A DNA stretch of 64,000 nt. Source: Litoribacter populi. GTDB lineage: Bacteria; Bacteroidota; Bacteroidia; Cytophagales; Cyclobacteriaceae. Each line of letters starts with the position of its first letter. Positions within the stretch are counted from its first letter, which is position 1. The stretch is from contig NZ_VMKN01000001.1 of NCBI RefSeq assembly GCF_007483685.1, positions 1,192,297 to 1,256,296 on the forward strand, given 5' to 3'. A model generated the notes under the pieces. It made no database searches. It was not told the DNA's origin and was given only the letters and a program-made list of their open reading frames with translations. Both the position numbers and the translations under genes were made by a program. Positions 43,616 through 51,775 of the stretch are shown here, piece after piece.

Positions 43616-45097
43616 ATGAGCAAGGGCCTTCCAAAAAGAAGTGAAGATTATTCATTGTGGTACAACGAGTTGGTCAAAAGGGCTGACCTGGCCGAAAATT
43701 CGGCCGTCAGAGGCTGTATGGTCATTAAACCTTACGGCTATTCCATCTGGGAAAAGATGCAGGCCCAACTGGATAAAATGTTTAAAGACACAGGACACAG
43801 CAATGCCTATTTCCCGCTTTTCATCCCTAAGTCCTACCTTTCCAAGGAGGCCAGCCACGTGGAGGGCTTTGCTAAAGAATGCGCGGTAGTAACTCACTAC
43901 AGGCTAAAAAATTCCGAGGATGGCAAAAGTGTGATTGTTGACCCGGAAGCCAAACTGGAGGAGGAACTTATTGTCCGTCCTACTTCAGAAACAGTCATTT
44001 GGAGTACCTACAAAAACTGGATCCAATCTTACCGTGACCTGCCTCTTTTGGTTAACCAATGGGCAAATGTGGTGAGATGGGAAATGAGAACCAGGCTTTT
44101 TTTGCGTACCGCTGAATTTCTTTGGCAGGAGGGCCACACAGCTCACGCTACTAAAAATGAAGCGATAGAGGAGACAGAGCAAATGCTGGACGTCTATGCT
44201 GAATTTGCCGAGAACTATATGGCTATGCCTGTGGTCAAAGGTATCAAGTCTGCCAACGAGCGTTTTGCGGGAGCTGAAGAAACTTACTGTATCGAAGCCA
44301 TGATGCAGGATGGGAAAGCCCTTCAAGCGGGGACTTCTCATTTCTTGGGACAAAATTTTGCCAAAGCCTTTGATGTCAAATTTGCCACCAAAGAAGGTGG
44401 TCTGGATTACGTATGGGGTACTTCCTGGGGTGTGAGCACCCGATTGATGGGAGCATTGATCATGGCGCACTCCGATGACAACGGCTTGGTATTGCCTCCA
44501 AAACTTGCCCCTATACAAGTGGTGATTGTTCCGATTTTCAGAAGTGAAGAAGAATTGGAAGCCATTTCTGTCAAGGCCAAAGAGATAATGAAAAAACTCC
44601 GCGCTTTGGAGATTTCCGTAAAATTCGACAACCGAGATACACATAAGCCTGGTTTCAAATTTGCTGAATACGAACTTAAAGGAGTGCCTTTAAGAATTGC
44701 CTTGGGACCAAGGGACTTGGCAAACAATACGGTGGAACTTGCCAGAAGAGATACCCTGACCAAAGAAAGCGTCAATCTTAACGAGGTTGAAATAGATCAA
44801 AAAATCAAAGGATTGCTGAAGGAGATTCAAGAAAACATCTATAAAAAGGCATTTGATTTTAAGGCTGAACTGACTACCGATGTTGAAACATGGGAGGAGT
44901 TTCAGGATGTACTGGAAAATAAAGGTGGATTTGTATCTGCCCATTGGGATGGTACTTCCGAAACGGAAGAGAAGATCAAAGAACTGACCAAGGCTACCAT
45001 CCGCTGCATACCTTTGGACCAGAAAAAAGAAGAAGGCAAATGCGTGCTGACGGGGAGTGTTTCCCAAGGCCGAGTTCTATTTGCCAAGGCATATTGA
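43616..45097 (+). CDS. proS: Proline--tRNA ligase, archaeal/eukaryote type
   Basis: 493 residues, without the INS editing domain of bacterial-type ProRS. Class II motifs: motif 1 region [14 protein letters not shown], motif 2 [23 protein letters not shown], motif 3 [17 protein letters not shown]-terminal anticodon-binding and zinc-like domains follow ([10 protein letters not shown]). Typical for Bacteroidota. Confidence 0.97.
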   Translation: MSKGLPKRSEDYSLWYNELVKRADLAENSAVRGCMVIKPYGYSIWEKMQAQLDKMFKDTGHSNAYFPLFIPKSYLSKEASHVEGFAKECAVVTHYRLKNSEDGKSVIVDPEAKLEEELIVRPTSETVIWSTYKNWIQSYRDLPLLVNQWANVVRWEMRTRLFLRTAEFLWQEGHTAHATKNEAIEETEQMLDVYAEFAENYMAMPVVKGIKSANERFAGAEETYCIEAMMQDGKALQAGTSHFLGQNFAKAFDVKFATKEGGLDYVWGTSWGVSTRLMGALIMAHSDDNGLVLPPKLAPIQVVIVPIFRSEEELEAISVKAKEIMKKLRALEISVKFDNRDTHKPGFKFAEYELKGVPLRIALGPRDLANNTVELARRDTLTKESVNLNEVEIDQKIKGLLKEIQENIYKKAFDFKAELTTDVETWEEFQDVLENKGGFVSAHWDGTSETEEKIKELTKATIRCIPLDQKKEEGKCVLTGSVSQGRVLFAKAY

Positions 45098-45115
45098 TAG
45101 ATTAGGCCCTATATA

Positions 45116-45159
45116 GAAAAGCGCGGTAGGATACTTTTTTCCCGCGCTTTTCTTTTTTT
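45116..45159 (+). terminator. Terminator after proS
   Basis: 11-bp perfect stem GAAAAGCGCGG / CCGCGCTTTTC, then TTTTTTT. Confidence 0.92.
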
Positions 45160-45174
45160 GCACCTCTCATTCGG

Positions 45175-45209
45175 GTACCAAGTAATGGGTACTAAGATAC
45201 AAAGTACTC
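45175..45209. repeat. Heptanucleotide-period array, GTACCAA type
   Basis: Five 7-bp units: GTACCAA, GTAATGG, GTACTAA, GATACAA, AGTACTC. The sequence differs from other arrays in the window but the period is the same. Confidence 0.65.
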
Positions 45210-45334
45210 CCACCATCAGAGGTTGGTTAGTAGCCATTTTGCCGGGCAGGGTAAGTCGAAAGTCCACAGTCCTCTGTCGACCGCAAAGCTTCGTGCCCTT
45301 TTTTTCCTTTGTGCCCATTGTGTCCCATTTGTCA

Positions 45335-45383
45335 CCGTCATCGGACATCGGACACCCCACATCGGACACGCGACATCATTCAT
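45335..45383. repeat. Heptanucleotide-period array, CGGACAT type
   Basis: Seven exact 7-bp units: CCGTCAT, CGGACAT, CGGACAC, CCCACAT, CGGACAC, GCGACAT, CATTCAT. Shares the CATCSGW register with the arrays at 35341 and 39466. Confidence 0.85.
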
Positions 45384-45471
45384 CCTCACATTATTTTCTT
45401 CTCTCATTCCCCCAACACTTTAATTACTGGGAAAAAAGCTCTATTTTCAGCATGTAATTGTCGTAAATCGC

Positions 45472-45933
45472 ATGACCTGGTTGATTTTAGTTACCTTATT
45501 AAGTGTCGGACTGATCCTAGTCCTCACAGAAATTATTTTTGTACCCGGTACTACTGTGGTAGGGATTCTTGGAGTGGTCTTCACCGCGGCAGGTGTAATT
45601 TACGCCTTTGCTAACTTGGGGACCGAATCAGGGTATTGGGTTCTGGGTATAGCCCTGTTAGCAAATTTATTCGTCTTGATTTTAGGACTGCGTTCGGGGG
45701 TTTGGCGTAAATTTGCCCTTACCTCTTCGATGACCAGTCGGAGTTTTGACGATAGGCTACTAGGCTTGGAGGTAGGACAGGAGGGAAGGACTATTTCTGA
45801 CATTAAACCCTACGGCAAAGCAGAGTTTGGGGACAAAATTTATGAAGTTAAGTCAGAATCTGGTTTTATTTCCCCAAATGTCAAAGTCATCATCACTAAA
45901 TTAGAAAGCAATAGAATTATTATTAAACAATAA
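45472..45933 (+). CDS. nfeD: NfeD-family membrane protein
   Basis: 153 residues: membrane helices (about 2-25, 30-50, 57-75), then a beta-barrel OB-like domain (LGLEVGQEGRTISDIKPYGKAEFGDKIYEVKSESGFI). Short form without the protease part. Partner of flotillins; floA begins 3 nt later. Confidence 0.92.
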   Translation: MTWLILVTLLSVGLILVLTEIIFVPGTTVVGILGVVFTAAGVIYAFANLGTESGYWVLGIALLANLFVLILGLRSGVWRKFALTSSMTSRSFDDRLLGLEVGQEGRTISDIKPYGKAEFGDKIYEVKSESGFISPNVKVIITKLESNRIIIKQ

Positions 45934-45936
45934 ATT

Positions 45937-46944
45937 ATGGAAATAGACAATTCAATGTTCATTTTGATATCGGCCTTCGCAGGTCTGATATTGATTTTTA
46001 TCTTCTTATACTTTGTGCCGGTCAACCTTTGGATTACCGCCATTTTCTCCAATGTGAAGGTGGGGATCGGTGAATTGATCGGGATGAGGATCAGAAAAGT
46101 GCCACCAAGTATTATTGTAAATTCCCTGATTACGGCCACTAAGGCCGGGTTGGATCTTACGACAAATGACTTGGAAACACATTATCTAGCGGGAGGTAAT
46201 GTACCCAATGTAATTAGAGCTTTGATTTCTGCCGATAAGGCAAACATCAGCATTACCTTCAAACAAGCCACTGCGATCGACCTTGCAGGTAGGGATGTTT
46301 TTGAAGCTGTGCAGATTTCGGTAAACCCAAAAGTTATCAATACTCCCAATGTGGCAGCTGTTGCCGCTGATGGAATTCAGTTGATCGCTAAGGCAAGGGT
46401 GACCGTGAGAGCAAACATCGCACAATTGGTCGGTGGAGCTGGAGAAGAAACCATCCTGGCAAGGGTAGGGGAAGGGATCGTGACTTCCATCGGTTCGGCC
46501 CACAATCACAAAAGCGTGCTGGAAAACCCGGATAAGATTTCTAAGTTGGTTCTTGAAAGAGGATTGGATGCGGGTACTGCGTTTGAAATTTTATCTATTG
46601 ATATCGCCGATATCGATGTGGGAACCAACATCGGTGCAAAACTTCAGATAGATCAGGCATCTGCTGACTTGAAAGTGGCTGAGGCAAGAGCTGAAGAGAG
46701 AAGAGCCATGGCTGTGGCCCTGGAACAGGAAATGAAAGCTAGAAACGTAGAAATGAGAGCCAAAGTAATCGAAGCCGAAGCGGAAGTGCCAAAAGCAATT
46801 TCCGAAGCCTTCAGGAACGGACAACTCGGTATCATGGATTACTACAAGATGGAAAACATTAAGTCTGACACTTCCATGAGGGATTCAATTGCCGGTTCTG
46901 ACACAGGTAAAGACAGTTCAAAACCTAAAGGTGATAGGAAATAA
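45937..46944 (+). CDS. floA: Flotillin-like protein
   Basis: 335 residues. N-terminal membrane hairpin (about 8-30), SPFH region with [31 protein letters not shown], then an Ala/Glu-rich helix ([23 protein letters not shown]). Organises membrane microdomains. In an operon with nfeD, as in Bacillus. Confidence 0.96.
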   Translation: MEIDNSMFILISAFAGLILIFIFLYFVPVNLWITAIFSNVKVGIGELIGMRIRKVPPSIIVNSLITATKAGLDLTTNDLETHYLAGGNVPNVIRALISADKANISITFKQATAIDLAGRDVFEAVQISVNPKVINTPNVAAVAADGIQLIAKARVTVRANIAQLVGGAGEETILARVGEGIVTSIGSAHNHKSVLENPDKISKLVLERGLDAGTAFEILSIDIADIDVGTNIGAKLQIDQASADLKVAEARAEERRAMAVALEQEMKARNVEMRAKVIEAEAEVPKAISEAFRNGQLGIMDYYKMENIKSDTSMRDSIAGSDTGKDSSKPKGDRK

Positions 46945-46954
46945 ACCATTAACA

Positions 46955-46986
46955 TAAAAAAAGGGAGCTTTAAGCTCCCTTTTTCT
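46955..46986. terminator. Bidirectional terminator between floA and the WG-repeat gene
   Basis: Palindrome AAAAAGGGAGCTT / AAGCTCCCTTTTT. The stop codon of the convergent minus-strand gene (46970-46972) lies at its centre. Confidence 0.88.
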
Positions 46987-48544
46987 TTTTCTTCTTACTT
47001 TCTTCTATGTTCTCCACAACTGGCGGAATATATTCATCTTCAGCTAAAATCAGTTCGTTTGATCGGTCATAGATGATGTTTTTATAATATATCGGCAAGC
47101 TGTATTCGCCTGATTCACGCATCAATCCGTATTTGTTGCCTCTTTTGACAAGTATGTGATCATAATTTTCCCGACGGATTTCATCAAATTTTGGTATGGA
47201 AATCTCGCTTCCTGAAGCATTGACCAATCCAAACATTTCTTCATCCTCAGTCAGGTAGTAATTATCATCGGTTAGAGAAATCCTTCTATAATAGTTACCC
47301 AATAACTCTTTTCCGTTTTTATCGATCAGGTTAGACTTTCCGCCTTTCTTGACAATGGCAATACCTCTATGGAAGTCACCCACCTCCTCATATTGAGGCT
47401 GAATGGCGATTCGGTCATTTTTGTCCAAATATCCCCAGCGATTGTCAACCTTGAAGGGAGCTAGCCCCTCTGTATATTTGCTCACGCTGTCGTATCGGTT
47501 GGCAATCCTTAATTTTCCTGCCTTGTCCACAAAGCCGTACTTACCATCAATTAAAGCAGCATAAAGACCCTCATTGCCTGGGAAAATTTTGGTAATGTTT
47601 TCTGAAGGGGAAACGTCCCATTTGCCCTCTGCATTTAATAAACCTACTTTATGGTCTCTGAAATAAACGTTGTAATGCTCTTTGTCCATCCGACGCACCG
47701 AGTCCATACCGATGATGTCAAGAAGGATTCCATCATTTTTCATTACACGGCGAAGCTTACCGTGAATATATTCCAGCATCACATCATTTTCAATGGCTAT
47801 CCTATGATAGCTGGTGTATTTGATATCTGCTTTCTGCTCTGTCGCTTTGATAAGCATATATTGATGGGCATCAAAACCGAAATAAAAATCACCTTCCACA
47901 TGGTCAAGCTTGTCGATGACAGGGTCGAGGATATATTCTCCCTCCCTGTTGATCAGACCCAAGCCGGTACTTTCCTGAGCGAGGATGGTTTTGTCGTTTA
48001 CTACCTCAAGTTTTTGGTAAATTTTGTTAGGGTTTTTGCTGAGTGGCAAAAAGTATCCCTGAGGAGTTTTGGCTATAATCTGCCCGTTGTCTGAGAAAAA
48101 CGCTTCATCAAAAGCACCCAAGGTCCGTACTTTCCTGTCTCCACGGTCGTAGTAATAATAGGCACTTCCCTTCTTGGCCAGTAGTTGGCTATAGTACGTT
48201 TGTACCTCATCAAAGTCAGGCGCTAGTATTTCTTCGCCATACTCGTGAAACACACCGTATTTTTCACCTTCTGACACAATTATCCAGGGTTCGAGAAACT
48301 GGTATATTTTGTTGCCTTTAAGGGTGTAAAACGGCTTGTACTGAGGATTGAGCAGCTGCAGCTTTTGGTCCACAATACTCACCCTCACCGATTCACTCAA
48401 AAGTTTGATGTTGTCGTTCTCAATTTTCCTGGTCATGTTGAGGTTATGGTCATAAACCTCCCAGGTCTGTGCCGATGAAAATGACTGTATTCCCAAAATC
48501 AATCCAGCCATCATGGCCCCCCTCTTGCAAACTTCTACTAACAT
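46970..48544 (-). CDS. WG-repeat secreted protein
   Basis: 524 residues. Signal peptide ends SSAQT (about 26). Repeats of the WG/KWG type run through the protein: KYGVFHEYGEEILAP, GLGLINREGEYILDP, KVGLLNAEGKWDV, KYGFVDKAGKLRIANRYD, RWGYLDKNDRIAIQPQYEEV, KYGLMRESGEY. Ends in a Lys tract (KKKKKK) before GA, encoded by the terminator. Function unknown, probably a surface or periplasmic scaffold. Confidence 0.88.
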   Translation of the reverse strand: MLVEVCKRGAMMAGLILGIQSFSSAQTWEVYDHNLNMTRKIENDNIKLLSESVRVSIVDQKLQLLNPQYKPFYTLKGNKIYQFLEPWIIVSEGEKYGVFHEYGEEILAPDFDEVQTYYSQLLAKKGSAYYYYDRGDRKVRTLGAFDEAFFSDNGQIIAKTPQGYFLPLSKNPNKIYQKLEVVNDKTILAQESTGLGLINREGEYILDPVIDKLDHVEGDFYFGFDAHQYMLIKATEQKADIKYTSYHRIAIENDVMLEYIHGKLRRVMKNDGILLDIIGMDSVRRMDKEHYNVYFRDHKVGLLNAEGKWDVSPSENITKIFPGNEGLYAALIDGKYGFVDKAGKLRIANRYDSVSKYTEGLAPFKVDNRWGYLDKNDRIAIQPQYEEVGDFHRGIAIVKKGGKSNLIDKNGKELLGNYYRRISLTDDNYYLTEDEEMFGLVNASGSEISIPKFDEIRRENYDHILVKRGNKYGLMRESGEYSLPIYYKNIIYDRSNELILAEDEYIPPVVENIEESKKKKKKGA

Positions 48545-48723
48545 TTAGGTTATTTTAAAATCCGATAGTAAAATAAAGATTTTCCTCTTGTATTTCAAAA
48601 GCTTAACGACCGATAACTGTGAAATTTTGTTAAGTGGAAAATTAAAGTTTTCAGTATTAAATAAGGGTCATGAAAACATGCTATTTATTGTGGGAATGTA
48701 AATAAAGTTGCAGCGTTTAGATA

Positions 48724-48756
48724 TAAAAAAAGCCTTTCAGTTTTACTGAAAGGCTT
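48724..48756 (-). terminator. Terminator after hemA
   Basis: 12-bp perfect stem AAGCCTTTCAGT / ACTGAAAGGCTT with a 3-nt loop; the minus strand continues into TTTTTT. Confidence 0.92.
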
Positions 48757-48773
48757 AATAATCAATTTGATAA

Positions 48774-50042
48774 CTATTTTTTGCTAAATTCCTTGTCCAG
48801 ATCAAATAAATCTGACAAAATATCGATCATGTGATCGGCTTCTTCCCTTTTGCAGGCAGCCTTCAACTGCACTACCGGGATCTTGATGATTTTCTGCATC
48901 ATGCTTTTGGTAATCTTGTCAATGATGGCATATTCTTTTGGATCGGCATTTTTAAGATGTCTTTCAAGCTCCTCTTTTCGGATTTGCTCCAAGGCGTTCT
49001 TAAACTTGTTGATGGTAGGGGATACCATCGCTTCTTTTTTCCAATTGAAAAACTCCTCGATACTTTCCTCGATTATTGACTCTACCATGGGAACGGAAGC
49101 CAATCTTCTTTCTAAGGTTTCAGAAGCTTTGCTACGGATATTATCCACATTGTAAAGCATGGCGCCAGGAACATCCTCAACAGAAGTTTCGATGCTTCTT
49201 GGTACCGAAAGGTCTACAAACAGTTTGTAGCTTTGTATATCAAATGTCTTTACGAGTTCCTTAGTGATAAAAGGCTTGGATCTGGTAATCGATGATACGA
49301 TCACATCCGCCTCCTTCATGGCTTCAATGCAATTTTCAAACGGGATGACCTCATAACCTAGGTTCCCTGCTAAAGCCTGAGCTTTTTCATAGGTCCTGTT
49401 GGTGATAGTCACTTTCGCCTCTGGAATGTGAACCATATTTTTAGCCACATCTTCACCGATCTCACCCACTCCGATCAGCAGTACTCTTGGCTGGTAAGTG
49501 TTAGAGGTAAGTTCCTCGATGAGCTCCACCGCCGCATAAGATACCGAGGCCGCACCATCACGGAAGGCTGTTTCCTGCACCACTCTTTTGTTGGTGAAGA
49601 AAATGGTATGCATAAGCCTGTGGAGAAAAGGACCTGCCATGTCAAGGTCGGCAGCAGCCTGATAGGCGCGTTTGATTTGATTGGAGATCTGCATGTCACC
49701 CACTACTTGGGCTTCTAGACCCATGGAAACCTTGAAGAGATGCTGAATGGCTTCCTTGTCGTTATTGAAAATGTTAAAATATTCAATGTAAGAAACCACA
49801 TCCTCCAGGCCTTTTTCCAGTCCTATCAATTTGATGATTTCGGTACTGAGATCTAGTTCGTGGGCGTAATAGACTTCTGTCCTGTTGCAAGTGGAAACGA
49901 TCAAGGTATCCGTAAGGCTAAAAAAGTCTTTAAGTTTTATCAAAAGAGACTGAATAGAAGTGTCGTCCAAGGAAATTAATTCCCTGATTTCCACTGGTGC
50001 ACTTTTGTAGGATAAACTTAAAGCTCTAAACTTGTTTTGCAT
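48774..50042 (-). CDS. hemA: Glutamyl-tRNA reductase
   Basis: 422 residues. Catalytic Cys in STCNRTEVY near residue 52, SYAAVELIEELT, NADPH-binding GVGEIGEDVAKN, and dimerisation helices at the C-terminus. First committed step of the C5 heme route; pairs with hemL at 29789. Confidence 0.97.
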   Translation of the reverse strand: MQNKFRALSLSYKSAPVEIRELISLDDTSIQSLLIKLKDFFSLTDTLIVSTCNRTEVYYAHELDLSTEIIKLIGLEKGLEDVVSYIEYFNIFNNDKEAIQHLFKVSMGLEAQVVGDMQISNQIKRAYQAAADLDMAGPFLHRLMHTIFFTNKRVVQETAFRDGAASVSYAAVELIEELTSNTYQPRVLLIGVGEIGEDVAKNMVHIPEAKVTITNRTYEKAQALAGNLGYEVIPFENCIEAMKEADVIVSSITRSKPFITKELVKTFDIQSYKLFVDLSVPRSIETSVEDVPGAMLYNVDNIRSKASETLERRLASVPMVESIIEESIEEFFNWKKEAMVSPTINKFKNALEQIRKEELERHLKNADPKEYAIIDKITKSMMQKIIKIPVVQLKAACKREEADHMIDILSDLFDLDKEFSKK

Positions 50043-50232
50043 TACGGATTAAAGGTTTCGCTTCACAAATTTAATTCAGAAACATAAGAGTAAGAATATT
50101 TTGGACAATCTTATCTCAATTTGGAATCCGTCTAAATAACTAATAAGCGGATTGTTCTGAATTCGGATACAATAATCGACAATTTTAGAAAATAATTCCA
50201 ATTTTTCGTAACTTATTGGTCCTAAGTTTTTT

Positions 50233-50260
50233 CAATAGGAGACAAAAATGTCTCCTATTG
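50233..50260. promoter_or_regulatory. Perfect 12-bp inverted repeat in the hemA/HhH divergent gap
   Basis: CAATAGGAGACA / TGTCTCCTATTG with a 4-nt A loop. T runs do not follow on either strand, so it is a candidate operator or leader hairpin, 40 nt before the ATG at 50301. Confidence 0.55.
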
Positions 50261-50300
50261 CTCTATGGGCATTTTTCAGTTAAGGTTTAATTTTTGGCAG

Positions 50301-50999
50301 ATGTTTAAGAAGTTACATTTTTACCTAAGGGTTTATCTGGGGTTTAGCAAGCGTGAGGCTCGCGGCTTTGCTTTGCTTATTCCGTTTCTTATTATTTTCT
50401 ACACCACTCCTATATTATATGAGCGGATAGTCCTGCATGATGAAAAAGCCGGGTATGCAAATTGGGAAACTACTGATACCCTCAATGCTTCCTTGAACTC
50501 AGATTCTACATTCAGGGAAAGCTTGGGTCATCTAGCGGTTTTAACGGCAGGGAAGGATAGCTTGCCTAAAAGCGTAAGGAGGCAGGTAGATTATGGAAAT
50601 GTAAAATTGGGCTTTGCTGAGACCGACTCCATTACATTGCAGGTTGTGCCAGGAATAGGAAAGGCAATGGCTTCCAGGATCATCAAATTCAGGGATTCAA
50701 TGGGTGGGCTTCATTCTAAAGAGCAGTTGTTGGAAGTTTATGGGCTTGAAGAAGCTGTGTACGACAGAATCTGGGAGCATTTTGAATTCCGGCCCACATC
50801 AATTGAAAAACTTCCCATCAATTCAGCCCCAGTGGATTTGTTGTCAAAGCACCCCTATATATCTTTCGGACAAGCAAAAGTTATTATCGCCTACCGGGAG
50901 CAGCACGGGCCTTACCGATCAGTCGAAGATCTCCTCGCCATCAAAATCCTCAACCCCAACTGGGTGCAAAGGCTAAAACCCTATTTGAGTTTTGAGTGA
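50301..50999 (+). CDS. Membrane-anchored helix-hairpin-helix protein
   Basis: 232 residues from ATG 50301 (MFKKLHFYLRVY); ATG 50265 lies only 5 nt past the inverted repeat at 50233-50260 and would add 12 residues. One membrane helix (about 25-42) and a linker, then two HhH-type modules: LQVVPGIGKAMASRIIKFRD and SKHPYISFGQAKVIIAYREQHGPYRS, ComEA-like. Probably a membrane-bound DNA-binding protein; competence partners are not nearby. Confidence 0.85.
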   Translation: MFKKLHFYLRVYLGFSKREARGFALLIPFLIIFYTTPILYERIVLHDEKAGYANWETTDTLNASLNSDSTFRESLGHLAVLTAGKDSLPKSVRRQVDYGNVKLGFAETDSITLQVVPGIGKAMASRIIKFRDSMGGLHSKEQLLEVYGLEEAVYDRIWEHFEFRPTSIEKLPINSAPVDLLSKHPYISFGQAKVIIAYREQHGPYRSVEDLLAIKILNPNWVQRLKPYLSFE

Positions 51000-51014
51000 A
51001 TTCTACGTTGAAAA

Positions 51015-51060
51015 GATTTCACGCAAAGCTCGCAACGAAATTCGCAAAGGCCGCAGCGAG
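51015..51060 (+). repeat. GCGCAAAG-type interspersed repeat, copy 1
   Basis: TTTCACGCAAAGCTCGCAAC, then GAAATTCGCAAAGGCCGCAG. Forms an inverted pair with copy 2. Confidence 0.75.
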
Positions 51061-51108
51061 TAATAGGGTTTTAACTATTAAATGGTTAGAAAGATTTTCA
51101 ATCTAGAT

Positions 51109-51153
51109 CTCTGCGCCCTTTGCGATTTTTTTCGTTGCGCCGCCGCGTGAAAT
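51109..51153 (-). repeat. GCGCAAAG-type repeat, copy 2 (inverted)
   Basis: CTCTGCGCCCTTTGCG, a T run, then CGTTGCGCCGCCGCGTGAAA; reverse complement of copy 1 with a few changes. Confidence 0.75.
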
Positions 51154-51208
51154 TATTCTAGTTCTGTCGGATGGAATCTATATAAAAAATTATTTTTCAG
51201 TCAATTGC

Positions 51209-51251
51209 CTCTGCGCCCTTGCGTTTTTATCGTTGCGGCGATGCGTGAAAC
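51209..51251 (-). repeat. GCGCAAAG-type repeat, copy 3
   Basis: CTCTGCGCCCTTGCGTTTTT, then ATCGTTGCGGCGATGCGTGA; same orientation as copy 2. Confidence 0.75.
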
Positions 51252-51274
51252 TTTTTTTCGAGGTGCAGCTTTTT

Positions 51275-51745
51275 TTACCCGAAATCCGGGAACTGCGATA
51301 ACTGTCTAAACTGCCCCTTTTCCTCCTCCCAAGCCAGGCAAATATGCTGAAGGCCATTGCTGATGCAAAGATTTGGGGCGCCGAGGATCTTGTTGTACAC
51401 ACTTACCTGTTCCACGGTCTTCTGGGTCAATTTCACATCTGGAGCCTTACACTCAACTAGAAGAAAAGGTTTCCCATCCCGATCCATCACCATCACGTCA
51501 AATCTTTTCTGCATGGTGTTGTATTTAAGTCCTTTTTCCAAAGCAAAAAGAGATCTGGGGTACTCCTTATATTGTACCAAATATAAAATAATGTGTTGTC
51601 TCACCCATTCCTCAGGTGTCAAAACCAAATACTTCTTTCGTAGTGAATCAAAAATGCTTATTTTACCATCTATTTCATCCACCTGTACCTCCACGGGAGG
51701 CAGGTTGAGGACTGGCATGGAATAGTTGATTTGGGGTTCCATCAT
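51275..51745 (-). CDS. HsdR N-terminal-like (PD-D/ExK) domain protein
   Basis: 156 residues. HSDR_N_2-type nuclease core: PEEWVRQHIILYLV, GLKYNTMQKRFDVMVMDRDGKPFLLVECKAP with the Asp and ExK motif, then VSVYNKILGAPNLCISNG. No helicase or methylase is near, so not a restriction system; the free-standing form is widespread in Bacteroidota, of unknown function. Divergent from the amidohydrolase by 30 bp. Confidence 0.85.
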   Translation of the reverse strand: MMEPQINYSMPVLNLPPVEVQVDEIDGKISIFDSLRKKYLVLTPEEWVRQHIILYLVQYKEYPRSLFALEKGLKYNTMQKRFDVMVMDRDGKPFLLVECKAPDVKLTQKTVEQVSVYNKILGAPNLCISNGLQHICLAWEEEKGQFRQLSQFPDFG

Positions 51746-51775
51746 CTTGCAAACTTAAAGAAACAATCTATATAT

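Larger units (their letters stand above)
45160..45471. other. Intergenic region proS-nfeD with two heptad arrays
   Basis: About 310 bp without a convincing gene; small frames are compositionally odd. It carries arrays at 45175-45209 and 45335-45383 and, between them, TTTGCCGGGCAGGG and T-rich stretches. No clear promoter for nfeD was found. Confidence 0.5.

Noticed and set aside
45216-45423. Overlapping frames in both directions between proS and nfeD
   Set aside because: They are produced by heptad arrays and T-rich filler; no start context, no homology recognised and no conserved pattern.
51275-51745. Restriction-modification or other defence system
   Set aside because: No methylase, specificity subunit or helicase is near; only the N-terminal nuclease-like domain exists.
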